NCBI GenBank assembly: GCA_012861695.1
Contig: JAAOOA010000027.1
Coordinates: forward strand, 18,596,075-18,660,074
DNA: 64,000 bases
Direction: 5' to 3'
DNA from: Trematomus loennbergii
Lineage: Eukaryota; Chordata; Actinopteri; Perciformes; Nototheniidae
Positions 20,824 to 32,056 of the stretch are shown piece after piece (the stretch's first letter is position 1; every line of letters starts with the position of its first letter). The position numbers were made by a program, and so were the translations under genes. The notes beneath the pieces were generated by a model. The model ran no database searches and had not been told where the DNA came from. It was given only the letters and a program-made list of their open reading frames with translations.

Positions 20824-21330
20824 TTGCAGCCAGGAACAAACTCCTGTCTCCTATCATCACCACCATTGTGGACACCCACATATTGCAGTACTACTGCTGC
20901 TGATGTTACTCCTGAGGCCAAGACGTCTCTGTTTATGAACATAGTCAAATCGGAGTTGGTTGATATTCTGGAGAGGGTGCTGCATCGGTACAGAGAAAAA
21001 ATCTGCAATGGATGCCGAGTCAGTCACCCCGGCCAGAGGCAACACGATTGTCTGAATGACACTCCAGAATATTTCTTCAGAAACAATTACAACGCGTTAA
21101 TGAAAAGTCTTTGGCTCGCCGACTTCATTACAGTGAATGACCAGAGTCTTAATGAAAAAAACAAAACATTTACACGGCTGAATGGAGGATCCAAGGCGCT
21201 TCGGAGGCTTTTCTGTACAATCTCAAAAACTGCAGACGCCTCAAGGAGAGACTTGAAAAGATCCATGCCGAGCTGGATGGATAGGAAGAAGACTAATAAC
21301 CAATGCTCGCATTGTATGCTCTGTTTGTAG
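20824..21330 (+). CDS. Cys/His-cluster protein of the palindromic element (up to 168 codons)
   Basis: The longest plausible frame of the arm. Residues 35-60 form an amphipathic helix (SLFMNIVKSELVDILERVL), followed by C61-x2-C64-x3-H68-P-G-Q-x3-H74-x-C76-L, which looks like a small zinc-binding knot. A basic region follows (RRLF, RRDLKRS), and the C-terminus is a Cys-rich C161-x2-C164-x2-C167. The first 22 or so residues may be intronic: CACATATTGCAG at 20877-20888 is a good acceptor and the protein-like part starts just after it. I recall similar Cys-x2-Cys...His-Pro...His-x-Cys knots in uncharacterised proteins of mobile or virus-like elements in animal genomes, but cannot name a family. 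The minus-strand mirror is frameshifted after residue 110. Confidence 0.45.
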   Translation: MQPGTNSCLLSSPPLWTPTYCSTTAADVTPEAKTSLFMNIVKSELVDILERVLHRYREKICNGCRVSHPGQRQHDCLNDTPEYFFRNNYNALMKSLWLADFITVNDQSLNEKNKTFTRLNGGSKALRRLFCTISKTADASRRDLKRSMPSWMDRKKTNNQCSHCMLCL

Positions 21331-21539
21331 ATGTAATGCATCTTTGTGTCAAAAACAGCATACACATGAATACTTTGGCCGAAGTGCAAAAACTCCATTA
21401 TAATATTTCCCTTCATCTAGGGGATTCTGTGCTGGAGAAGATCATGGGGATGTTGCAATCAGTATAAATGTATTACTGCTTCCTATGGGGTGAAAACAAT
21501 AAATTGTAAATATGAAATTCTGCAAATAATAAAAAGTGT

Positions 21540-21800
21540 TTTTACATTTTTTAAAAAACTGTTGTCTTCAAATCATAGTATAGTATTTCCTACATATCAT
21601 TTTTTTTTAAAAGAGTCACAGTATAGAATGTCTGAACATTTTATTTTTAAAAGTACTAGTATAGTATGTTAAAAGTATCGTGAAAAAAGTCCAAGTATAG
21701 TATGTAGTTAAGAATTATATTATATATTTTGTCTGCAATGTCAGTATAGGATCTCTAAAAAAAAAAAATGAGAGAAAGTCATAGTATAGTTTGACAAAAA
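21540..21800. repeat. CATAGTATAGTATG-type degenerate repeat
   Basis: Recurrent short motifs such as CATAGTATAGTAT, CACAGTATAGAATG and AAGTATAGTATGTAG, separated by A/T runs. They are mirrored at about 23320-23580, and similar CATACTATACTATGAC motifs occur outside the element at 38390-38760. Confidence 0.65.
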
Positions 21801-21970
21801 GATCTTGAAAAGTCATGACATTATGTGTTGAAATGGTTTGAATAAACACATCAGTATTTTTAAAAAGTAAAATGGTATCAAGTGCATCAGACAACTGAAA
21901 TTACTCAATTTGAACCATATTATAAATAAGTAAAGAATGGTCATAGTATATAACAGGGCTGTTTAATAGT

Positions 21971-22344
21971 TTTCGGCGTTTCAGTGTTTTAGTGTTTCAG
22001 TGTTTCAGGTTTTGTGTGTCAGTGTTTCAGTGTTTGTGTGTCTGTGTGTCAGTGTGTCAGTGTTGCAGTGTTTCAGTGTTTTGTGTGTCAGTGTTTCAGT
22101 GGTTCAGTGTTAGGTGTGTCAGTGTTTCAGTGTGTCAGTGTTTTGTGTTTCAGTGTTTTTGTGTGTCAAAGTTTTCAGTGTTTCAGTATTTCAGTGTTTC
22201 GGTTTTTCAGTGTTTCAGTGTTTTGTGTGTCAATGTGTCAGTGTTTCAGTTTTCAGTGTTTCAGTGTTTTGTGTTTCAGTGTGTCAGTGTGTCAGTGTTT
22301 TGTGTGTCAGTGTTTCAATGTTTCAGTGTTTTGTGCTTCTGTGT
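21971..22344 (+). repeat. CAGTGTTT minisatellite, left block
   Basis: Degenerate 8-bp units CAGTGTTT, CAGTGTGT and TTTTGTGTGT. The long frames here, rich in C, Q, F, V and S, are repeat artefacts. Confidence 0.95.
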
Positions 22345-22349
22345 TTTTT

Positions 22350-22432
22350 TTTATGTTTTTCTCTCGTCCTGCTATATTCCTTCCAGGGGAGGATCCCTGG
22401 GGATTGATCAGAGCAAAGCAAGGCTGTAAACA
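22350..22432. other. Unique core between the minisatellite blocks
   Basis: About 80 bases that are not minisatellite, containing CCAGGGGAGGATCCCTGG, itself a short inverted repeat. It has no mirror partner, so it is part of the unpaired loop of the palindrome. Confidence 0.7.
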
Positions 22433-23144
22433 CTGACACACTGAAAACTGAAACACTGAAACACTGACACACTGACACATTGACACACAAAACACTGAAA
22501 CACTGAAACACAAAACACTGAAATACTGAAACACTGAAAACACTGACACACTTAACACAGAACACTTACACACTGACACATTGACACACGAAACACTGAA
22601 ACACTGAAATACTGAAACACTGAAAACACTGACACACAAAACACTGAAACACTGACACACAAAACACTGCAACACTGAAACACAAAAACACTGCCACACT
22701 GACACATTGACACACAAAACACTGAAACACTGAAATACTGAAAACACTGACACACAAAAAAAAAACACAGAAGCACAAAACACTGAAACATTGAAACACT
22801 GACACACAAAACACTGACACACTGACACACTGAAACACAAAACACTGAAACACTGAAAACTGAAACACTGACACATTGACACACAAAACACTGAAACACT
22901 GAAAAACCGAAACACTGAAATACTGAAACACTGAAAACTTTGACACACAAAAACACTGAAACACAAAACACTGACACACTGAAACACTGACAACCTAACA
23001 CTGAACCACTGAAACACTGACACACAAAACACTGAAACACTGCAACACTGACACACTGACACACAGACACACAAAACACTGAAACACTGACACACAAAAC
23101 CTGAAACACTGAAAACACTAAAACACTGAAACGCCGAAAACTAT
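22433..23144 (-). repeat. AAACACTG minisatellite, right block (twice as long)
   Basis: Same 8-bp units in inverse orientation, about 710 bp. Its distal part mirrors the left block exactly in order (the AAAAAAACACAGAAGCAC segment at 22757 pairs with 22325-22350). The proximal 22433-22757 has no partner and forms most of the loop. Confidence 0.95.
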
Positions 23145-23778
23145 TAAACAGCCCTGTTATATACTATGACCATTCTTTACTTATTTATAATATGGTTCAA
23201 ATTGAGTAATTTCAGTTGTCTGATGCACTTGATACCATTTTACTTTTTAAAAAATACTGATGTGTTTATTCAAAACCATTTCAACACATAATGTCATGAC
23301 TTTTTCAAGATCTTTTTGTCAAACTATACTATGACTTTCTCTCATTTTTTTTTTTTAGAGATCCTATACTGACATTGCAGACAAAATATATAATATAATT
23401 CTTAACTACATACTATACTTGGACTTTTTTCACGATACTTTTAACATACTATACTAGTACTTTTAAAAATAAAATGTTCAGACATTCTATACTGTGACTC
23501 TTTAAAAAAAAATGATATGTAGGAAATACTATACTATGATTTGAAGACAACAGTTTTTAAAAAATGTAAAAACACTTTTTATTATTTGCAGAATTTCATA
23601 TTTACAATTTATTGTTTTCACCCCATAGGAAGCAGTAATACATTTATACTGATTGCAACATCCCCATGATCTTCTCCAGCACAGAATCCCCTAGATGAAG
23701 GGAAATATTATAATGGAGTTTTTGCACTTCGGCCAAAGTATTCATGTGTATGCTGTTTTTGACACAAAGATGCATTAC

Positions 23779-24289
23779 ATCTACAAACAGAGCATACAAT
23801 GCGAGCATTGGTTATTAGTCTTCTTCCTATCCATCCAGCTCGGCATGGATCTTTTCAAGTCTCTCCTTGAGGCGTCTGCAGTTTTTGAGATTGTACAGAA
23901 AAGCCTCCGAAGCGCCTTGGATCCTCCATTCAGCCGTGTAAATGTTTTGTTTTTTTATCATTAAGACTCTGGTCATTCACTGTAATGAAGTCGGCGAGCC
24001 AAAGACTTTTCATTAACGCGTTGTAATTGTTTCTGAAGAAATATTCTGGAGTGTCATTCAGACAATCGTGTTGCCTCTGGCCGGGGTGACTGACTCGGCA
24101 TCCATTGCAGATTTTTTCTCTGTACCGATGCAGCACCCTCTCCAGAATATCAACCAACTCCGATTTGACTATGTTCATAAACAGAGACGTCTTGGCCTCA
24201 GGAGTAACATCAGCAGCAGTAGTACTGCAATATGTGGGTGTCCACAATGGTGGTGATGATAGGAGACAGGAGTTTGTTCCTGGCTGCAA
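23779..24289 (-). pseudogene. Right-arm copy of the Cys/His frame, frameshifted
   Basis: Same protein as the left arm up to about residue 110, including the full Cys/His cluster. Two extra bases (AT before an A-run, near 23957) then shift the frame to a stop. The rest is present but out of frame. Confidence 0.6.
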
Positions 24290-27200
24290 CTCGCGGGGGA
24301 GACTTGGTTTTTCTCAGATCCCTGGCTAGTTTTCAACGGTCGTCTTAGTGGGGTCCTTCGTTTTAGATGATTTGCTGAGTGGGGGGCGGACTTATTGCGT
24401 TGAGTGGGGGGATTCATCTGTAGAATTGAGAGTTTTTTAGAAAAGTTCTTTAAGCTTTGTAGCTTTTTCATCTATCATTTCCAACCAAGCAGCAAGAGGT
24501 CAAATGTAAGAATAAGTAATAGTTTGTCACGATTTTACGGAAAAAGTCAGAGCACGATGTCGCATCTTAAAGACAGCTTGAACTGGATAGATGGTTAGTC
24601 TTTTTTCAAACATACCATACATTCTGCATGTTAGTATATTAGGCCAATCGGGTTAGGCCCTACGGCCCCACTCCATCAATAGGGAAGTCACGCTTTGGGG
24701 AGAGGTGTTTAATTTCACAGATCTGACTTGATTGTTGTTGTGATGGCTGAAGGAATAGGGACGGGGGAGGAAAATTCAGAGGGTGAAGAAGCAGAAAGAT
24801 AACTTGTTTGTAAAACGGACAGCACGTCAGTTTCAGGAAAGATGACACCGGTTTTTATGCATGACATGCCAAATATCCTGAAGCCCTACAGAAAAAGGTA
24901 CAAGTATATTGTGTTGAAAATATCGCAAAAAGTCGTAATATTGTATAATGTATTAGTTGCATGTTGTATTTTGATAAAAATCACTGTGTAGTTTTTCAAA
25001 AATATAATGGAAAAAGGAGAGAAAAACAAAATATCACAGTATGTTGAAAAATATGAAAAAAGTAATGTTGTGTTAAAATAACATGAAAGAAATCAAAGTA
25101 AAGCATCTAAAAAACATATATTTAAAAAAAAAAAAAAGTTATGTTAGTCAAGTCAAGTTATCAAAACCGCATTGTTTCATCTAAAACAGTGTTAAAATCA
25201 CAAACTCTCCATTTAGAGTTTGATTCTTTAAGAAACTAATTTCATTACAAATTAATGAATATTTTACCAAGTTATAAAGTTTTGCATCCATTAAAGTGTA
25301 ACTATAAGTATCTTTGTAGGAGAAAAAACAAAAATCATTCAAGTTATTTCCAGAAAACTGGATTGTCTTACTAGAAAATGCCTTTAAGAGTCACAGTCTT
25401 AAAGAAAATCTGTTCATAAAAAAAGTACTACCTTCACTTTTTCAACTCTTTCTCATAAAAAAGTCCCCTTGATCTCTTCTCCATCATAATCTTTGAGTTT
25501 GTAAACAGATGGTTGACGAGGTATGCGTTCGAACGCCGTAAATAATTAGTCGGTATAACTCTGTTCTCCTCAAAGTTCATTTCCGTAGCACCTTTCCCCC
25601 ACTGATGCTAGTGACCCCCCTTTGTATGCTAATTACCCCTTTGTTCGAGGTGTTGTGTAGGTGTGTTCAGTTAAACACTGAGATTTTCAACATACTACTC
25701 TACAAAATGATTTTTTCATATTCTTTTGACAAACTATACTTGACTATTTTACGGAAAATCATGACAAACTTTAATGTGACTTATTCTTAATTTTACCATA
25801 CTAAAGTAAGACTTGAAAATACTATATCGTTGTTTTTTAAATTATATTTCAACATATAAAACAGAACTTTTGTTTGTGTTAGCATAACATTGACTGGCTT
25901 TTCCTTGATCATTTCAACATGAAATGAGTTTTATTTTTTTTTTTTTTTTTTTAACTGATATTTGAATATAGCATATTGGCGGAGATAATATTTACGGGCC
26001 CCTTTGATTAGAATGTTAAAAAGTAAGCTAGTCCCAGACTGTAGGGCCCACTCCTTAGGTTGGCTCCACTTAGGTTAAATTACTTTAGTTGGAATGAGGA
26101 CAGGCTAATTAGATTGACAACAAAAGGGTCTGAGAGTCTCATAGTTTTGTCCTCCCAGCAGTGTAAAATAAATTTGATGTAGCAGTGAGTCATTGCAGTT
26201 CATTATGTGTTTGAATATATCAAAATGTTCTAAGAAATGTTTTAAAGCACCCAGGACTCTCATTTTTGCCAAGACATGACTTAATACACGATGCGAGTTT
26301 TAAAAGCTTTTTGCCTGGAAGTAGCAGATTAAGTGATTTAATGATGGAGCAGGATTGTTAAGAAACCCAATTCCTTACAAAAGTACTATTCTATCAGTTG
26401 TAAAGTGTTGCACACTTCAAAGTGTATCTAAAAGTATCCTAGTAACACAAACAAAAGCAAGGAAGAAAAAAGCAAAAATCAGTAAAGTCATCTAACAAAA
26501 ACATATATTTAAAAAAGTAATGTTAGTCAAGTCAAGTTATCAAAAACTGTATTGTTTCATCGAAACAGTGTTAAAATCACAAACTCTCCATTTAGAGTTT
26601 GATTCTTTAAGAATCTCAATTCATTACAAATTAATGAATATTTTACCAAGTTATAAAGTTTTGCATCCATTAAAGTGTAACTATAAGTATCTTTGTAGGA
26701 GAAAAAACGAAAATCATTTAAGTTATTTCCAGAAAACTGGATTGTTTTACTAAAATCCCAAAGTGCCTTTAAGAGTCACAGTCTTAAAGAAAATCTGTTC
26801 GTCTTAGTGGGGGTCCTTAGTTTTGGATGATTTGCTAATTGGGGTGGGACTTATTGCGTTGAATGTCTGTATATTCAAAATATAATGGAAAAAGGAGAGA
26901 AAAAAAAAATATCACAGTATGTTGAAAAATATGAAAAAAGTAATGTGTTAAAATAACATGAAAGAAATCAAAAGTAAAGCATCTAAAAACATATATTTAA
27001 AAAAAGTAATGTTAGTCAAGTCAAGTTATCAAAAACTGCATTGTTTCATCGAAACAGTGTTAAAAATCATAAACTCTCCATTAGAGTTTGATTCTTGAAG
27101 AAAACTCAATTCGTTACAAATGAATGAATATTTTACCAAGTTATGAAGTTTTCCATACATAAACGTGTATCTTACAGTTCCTTTGTGAGAGAATTACGCA

Positions 27201-28038
27201 CAAATCTGTCATATCAAAACATTCTATTGCAGTATTTTATCTGTTTTATGTGCACTGTTGGAGGAGCCTGTGACCTATGTTTTTCATTGACATATCTACA
27301 CTGTAGCTAATGGGCATATGCCATAAAGCCTTGAAACTTGAAAACTTAAAATGATCAGAAACTGCATTGTCTCACTGAAAACAGCTCTAAAGAAAACCCC
27401 ATTCCATACAAAGTACTTAACTTTCTACCAGTTGTAAAGTGTTGCTCACTTCAAAAGTGTATCTAAAAAAGTATCTTAGTAACAAAAACAAAAGCATTAA
27501 TGTTAACAACGCCTCAAAGGGCGGACTCCTGAGTTCCGTAATGCCCCCCTACCATGGCACTTGGACTATTTACATCATCCAGGGCTCAACACCAGTAAAT
27601 ACACCTCTCTTTATCCGCTCTCCAGGCCTCCAAGGGCGGACTCCTGAGTTCCGTAATGCCCCCCTAACATGACACTTAGATTATTTTCATCATCCAGGGC
27701 TCAACCCAAGTAAATGTAGCCTCATGTAACTTCATATAGGGATTCATTAATAGTTGTGCGAAGTAATTAAACATTACAAAATACAATATCAGGGGGTCAT
27801 TAACATATTTTAAATTATTATTTTCCTCTCAGAGAGACTTTGTTATAGTTAATAAAGTAATTAAACATTAGTTCACAAGCCATACAACTTAAGAGAACAT
27901 CCTTAGTTAACACAAATCATATTAAAAAACTAATCTAATTTAGAGAGGACAATAAAAGTTTTAGGTGACTTAGTGAATGAGAATTAACGGCTGATAGGAA
28001 AATCAGGAGGTGACAGGCAGGGGGGAGGGGAGGGGGTG

Positions 28039-28223
28039 TTAGGGGGTGTGAGGGGAGACAGTCTCACACATCCAGACTCCATTTTTCATGAAGAGCCTCC
28101 GACGGAGGGTCTGAACCCGGCACAGATACTGCATCCGTTTCTTGACTGGAGCTCCCGACGGATGGCGGTAAGTTGTCACAGGCGTCTCGCTGATTAAACC
28201 CTATCGATGCGTCTCTTTGCCAT
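28039..28223 (-). pseudogene. Right-arm copy of the short basic frame, broken
   Basis: Identical to the left-arm frame except that the run after ATCGATA has one G fewer, producing a stop after nine codons. Either true decay or a homopolymer consensus error. Confidence 0.5.
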
Positions 28224-28428
28224 TTTCGTTTTTGAAAGTTTAGGTGACTTGGTGAGTGGAAATGACTGGCTTTTTATCTAGTTTGCACGGATTTTATTTT
28301 CCATCTAACTCCACCCTCTATCTTCTGACATCACAGCAAAAGGAAGGGGGGAGGGGTGAGAGGGGGAAGAGGTGAGAGGAGGACGGGGTGCGAGACAGTC
28401 TCACACAACTTCAAAGAGACTACCTTAA

Positions 28429-28921
28429 CACTAATTACAAACACTGATCAAAGGACATACATCAAAGGGCTAATTAGATTGACATCAAAGGATCTACTAC
28501 AAGGGAGAATATCACACCTACATGTTATAACACCTCCCACCTTACATCAAAGGACAGACATCAAAGGGTCTAATTAGATTAGACAACAAGGGGTCAGACA
28601 TCAATGGCTAATTAGATTATACAACAAAGGATCTACTACAAGGGGGAGTTCACACCTACATGTCAAACACCCCATCCCTCACATCAAAGGATAGACATCA
28701 AAGGGTAATTAGACAACAAAGGGGGCAGACATCAAAGGCTAATTAGATTATACAACAAAGGATCTACTACAACAGGGGATATCACACCTACATGTCACAA
28801 ACACCTCACCCCTCACATCAAAGGATAGACAACAAAGGGATCAGACATCAAAGGCTAATTAGATTACACAACAAAGGATCTACTACAATGGGGAATGTCA
28901 CACCTACATGTGATAACACCT
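28429..28921 (-). repeat. Tandem ~130-bp units near the right arm end
   Basis: Mirror copy of the left-arm units, same count and order on the minus strand, seen as GACATCAAAGG and TCACACCTACATG on plus. One unit has lost two bases relative to its left-arm partner. Confidence 0.85.
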
Positions 28922-29072
28922 CGAACAAAGGGGCTCATTAGCATATCAAAGGGGCTCATTAGCATAATTAGGGGGCGGGACTTAGCATAAGTAGTAGTAC
29001 TGATAGGGCAGGTGTGACCTGTCACTTTTTATGCATACTAATGTGATTGAAACAGGATTTGTATTACTACTC

Positions 29073-29744
29073 CTATGCTTGCGCTGTACTCTTCAAAATA
29101 AAGGTTCTAACTCTTTGCCTTTACACAGTGCAAAAATGACAAGCTTCTGCTATCTTTGATGAGCGATAACATTATTTTATATATAAAATAACACGATAAC
29201 ATTTATTTCTGTCAAACACAAGCAGAAACATTACTTTCCAAAAATGGAAAGTTATCTTGGTCCCGCTGCCCACGTGAAAAACAGGGTACGTTTAGTGCTG
29301 CTAACGTAATGAAAATGGCTAGTAGTGTTTTATTTAAATGGATATTTAGATAGTCAACTAAGAAACATAAAGTACTTGAAACGTACATTTTGGTAACAAT
29401 TTTGAATATGATCATTTTCTTGAGCTTTAAACTCTGGAGTCAAAATGACCACCAAGGATAGAGGGTGTAAAGCAAATGTGAAGATAAAGGAAATGTTGGT
29501 GAGTGAAGTCCAAAGTCGTATTATAGATTATTTGATTGTGTAATTACAAGGTGAGAGAAAATAGATCCACATCGTCCTATTAAACTTGTATTTTTCAATT
29601 TGTTAGTACATTTTTCTCAGAAAAACCTTTTCTATATTAAAGTAAATTATTTAAAAAGGTTGAATAGTTGAAATTGAACGTAAACTGTGTCAAACACCAC
29701 TCCTGAAATTGACTTTGGTTGAAGTTTATTATAATATTGATATT
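29073..29744. other. Spacer between palindrome and its diverged relative
   Basis: AT-rich, no gene seen. It separates the right-arm end from a second, independently positioned element terminus. Confidence 0.5.
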
Positions 29745-29904
29745 AGTAGTGTTACCAATCCCGCTTCAATCTCATTAGTATGCATAAAAAAGTGACAGGT
29801 CACACCTTCTAAGTCCCGCCCCCTAATTATGTTTATGACATCCTCCCTTTTGATATGCTAATGAGCCCCTTTGATCGAGGTGTTATCGCGTACAGGTGGA
29901 CATC

Positions 29905-30150
29905 CTCACCGGTAGCCCCCACCCCCCTCAGCCACCCCCCCCTCCCCCTCACATACAGGTGCTACATCCTCTCAGGTAGCCCCCCCCTTCTCAGCCCCCA
30001 CCCCGCTCAGCCCCCACCCTCTCAACCCACCCTCCTCCCCCCTTACAGCAGGTTTCACATCCGCCCTCTCAGCCCCCACCTCTCTCAGCCCCCACCTACC
30101 GCAACCCACCCCCCTCCTCATCCCCCTCCTGTCCGGTCAGCAGGGCCATT
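29905..30150 (+). repeat. C-rich polypyrimidine tract
   Basis: About 245 bases dominated by CCCCCACC, CTCAGCCCCCACC and related units with very few G. The proline-rich open frame across it is a composition artefact. It sits where the tandem units occur in the full arm. Confidence 0.8.
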
Positions 30151-30713
30151 ACAGTTTAAATCTTACGGACAAAATTAGATATGATTCGCTATTAAACAAA
30201 CTAATTATAGTAGATTAATTAACTATTCAAACGTGTACAGTAATTTACAATAACACGGGAATATAAAACGGGGGCGCTCTCCCTCCTCTCATGACAACAC
30301 GCCAGTATCATGCAGCTCGCGGGTCCAATAGTGAGTGACTCGATAGTAAAACTAAAAAACATAGTTATAACTAGTTTAGGTAGTTTGAGAGGTAATTAAA
30401 ATAGCTGCGTGTGATATCTGAAGAGTGTGTTTTGTTCCGCTCAACGCATACAGAGATGCATGGCGAATAGTCCGCAGCACCGGTTCTCCCGTCAGCAGCA
30501 GCACAGCGTCTCTCCCGTCACGTTACTAGCGTTTATGTCCATGCACAGTCAGCCCATACAGGACATCTTTTGTCGGTCACACACTATTCTTGTATGTCAC
30601 ATAAGTGGTGCAAATGATACGGTATTGCGCTAAAGGGGATACCGACAGTAAAACTAAACATACCTATAAGTGCTTTTATCATTATAATATGATGTCATTA
30701 TTTAATGTTGTTT

Positions 30714-30742
30714 TGTGTGTGTGTGTGGTGTGTGTGTGTGTA
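30714..30742 (+). repeat. (GT)n run in the diverged copy
   Basis: GT dinucleotides following TTTAATGTTGTTTT. The same context recurs with a second run at 32394-32416. Confidence 0.9.
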
Positions 30743-31079
30743 CAACGAACTCTTTGAGAGGAAAATTATAATTTAAAAGATCTTAATACCCCCTTATTGT
30801 TTAATTATTTCACACAACTATTAAAGAATCCCTATATGAAGTTACATGAGGCTACATTTACTGGTGTGCTTCCCTAGATGATGTAAATATCATGTGTGAT
30901 ATCCCTTCAGCAGTTCTGGGGCGACCCCCATCACCGCTGCAGTCTGAGAGCCAGGCATATGCTGTGATGTCAGAAGATAGAGGTGGGGGTGGAGTGAGCT
31001 AGGTAAAAAAAAAAAAGAAATCCAGTGCAAACTAGATAAAAAGCCACTCACCAAGTCACCTAAATGTTCAAAAACGAAA

Positions 31080-31318
31080 ATGGCAAAGAGACGCATCGAT
31101 ATGGGTTTAATCAGCGAGACGCCTGTGACAACTTACCGCCATCAGTCGGGAGCGCCAGTCAAGAAACGGGTGCAGTATCTGTGCTGGGTTCAGACCCTCC
31201 GTCTGAGGCTCTTCATGAAAAAATGGAGTCTGGATGTGGAGACTGTCTCCCCTCAAACCCCTCCCACCCCCTCCCCTCCCCCTGCCTGTCACCTCCTGAT
31301 CTAGCTATCAGCCGTTAA
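31080..31318 (+). CDS. Diverged copy of the short basic protein
   Basis: Opens MAKRRIDMGLISETPVTTYR and keeps the frame of the left-arm protein with substitutions at several positions, through FMKK. One extra A after that changes the C-terminal frame into a proline-rich tail, compared with CETVSPHTP in the arm. The upstream AGATAAAAAG box and the CACTCACCAAGTCACCTAAA leader are also conserved. Retention of an open frame in a clearly older copy is the best hint that this peptide is or was coding. Confidence 0.35.
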
Positions 31319-31886
31319 TTCTCATTCACTAAGTCACCTAAAACTTTTATTGGAATTGGGTTCTCTTTAGAGCTGTTTTCAGTGAGACAATGCAGTTTCT
31401 GATCATTTTAAGTTTTCAAGTTTCAAGGCTTTATGGCATATGCCCATTAGTTACAGTGTAGATATGTCAATGAAAAACATAGGTCACAGGCTCCTCCAAC
31501 AGTGCACATAAAACAGAGAAAATACTGCAATAGAATGTTTTGATATGACAGATTTGTGCGTAATTCTCTCACAAAGGAACTGTAAGATACACGTTTATGT
31601 ATGGAAAACTTTTATAACTTGGTAAAATATTCATTCATTTGTAATGAGTTTTCTTCAAGAAGCAAACTCTAAATGGAGAGTTTGTGATTTTAACACTGTT
31701 TCGATGAAACAATGCAGTTTTGATAACTTGACTTGATCTTTCACATACTGTGATATATATATATTTTTTCTCTCCATTATATTTTTGAATATACAGTGAT
31801 TTGTATCAAAATACAACATGCAACTATTACATTATACAATATTATGGCTTTTTGCGATATTTTCAACACAATATATTTTTTTGTAG

Positions 31887-32056
31887 GGCTTCAGGATATT
31901 GGGCATGTCATGCGTAAAACCGGTGTCATCTTTCCTGAAACTGATGTGCTGTCCGTTTTACAAACAAGTTATCTTTCTGCTTCTTCACCCTCTGATTTTC
32001 CTACCCCGTCCCTCTTACTTACAGCCATCACAACAGCAATCAAGTCAGATCTGTGA
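31887..32056 (+). other. Exon-like block of the diverged copy, open frame
   Basis: Preceded by TTTTTTTGTAG and open to a TGA at 32054-32056. It encodes LQDIGHVMRKTG, FPETDVLSVLQTSYLS and a Ser/Pro/Leu-rich end. Its counterpart in both palindrome arms carries a +1 slip. No family recognised. Confidence 0.3.

Larger units (their letters stand above)
16037..22349 (+). repeat. Left arm of the palindrome
   Basis: From outside in: terminal block with repeated ATGCTAATGAGCCCC; four tandem units of about 130 bp (16189-16680); C-rich tract; short basic open frame (16888-17073); two 'GGGGGGCATTACGGAACTC' blocks (about 17450 and 17570); long AT-rich body with three ~300-bp internal repeats; exon-like block at 20228; frame with a Cys/His cluster (20824-21330); CATAGTATAGTATG-rich stretch; then the minisatellite. 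Confidence 0.85.
16037..29072. mobile_element. 13-kb near-perfect palindromic element
   Basis: Two arms of about 6.3 kb are reverse complements of each other. Each arm starts GAGTAGTAATACAAATCCTG from the outside (16037 on plus, 29072 on minus), and the sequence beyond differs completely. Mirror pairs sum to 45108-45111 throughout (outer ends, minisatellite borders, open frames), so the arms are collinear with only 1-2 base slips. They differ at scattered places, such as a G-run at about 16910, an A-run at about 21157 and a T/A tract at about 19160. The core is a CAGTGTTT minisatellite with a spacer of about 400 bp. No transposase or polymerase was recognised. It could be a foldback-type transposon, an integrated hairpin-ended replicon, or a large inverted duplication; a diverged partial copy at 29745-32440 favours a mobile family. 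Confidence 0.8.
22759..29072 (-). repeat. Right arm of the palindrome
   Basis: Reverse complement of the left arm in the same order. Both open frames seen in the left arm are broken here by small indels: one G fewer near 28204 and an AT insertion near 23957. Other visible differences are a CA deletion in one tandem unit (about 28665) and an all-T tract at about 25930. Confidence 0.85.

Noticed and set aside
21992..23118. Long open frames (up to 262 codons) over the palindrome core
   Set aside because: They are translations of the CAGTGTTT minisatellite, giving repeated C, Q, F, V and S in all frames on both strands; there is no start, splice or family support.
16037..29072. Interpretation as a Polinton/Maverick or a herpesvirus-transposon hybrid such as Teratorn
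   Set aside because: No polymerase, integrase, capsid or piggyBac transposase frame is visible, and inverted repeats of those elements do not span the entire element.
16037..29072. Interpretation of the palindrome as a pure assembly artefact
   Set aside because: The arms differ at several sites and a diverged third copy exists, which a simple duplicated contig would not show. It is not fully excluded, because consensus errors can create small differences.
29855..30178. Proline-rich frame of 107 codons
   Set aside because: It is the translation of a C-rich tract with no conserved counterpart in the palindrome arms.
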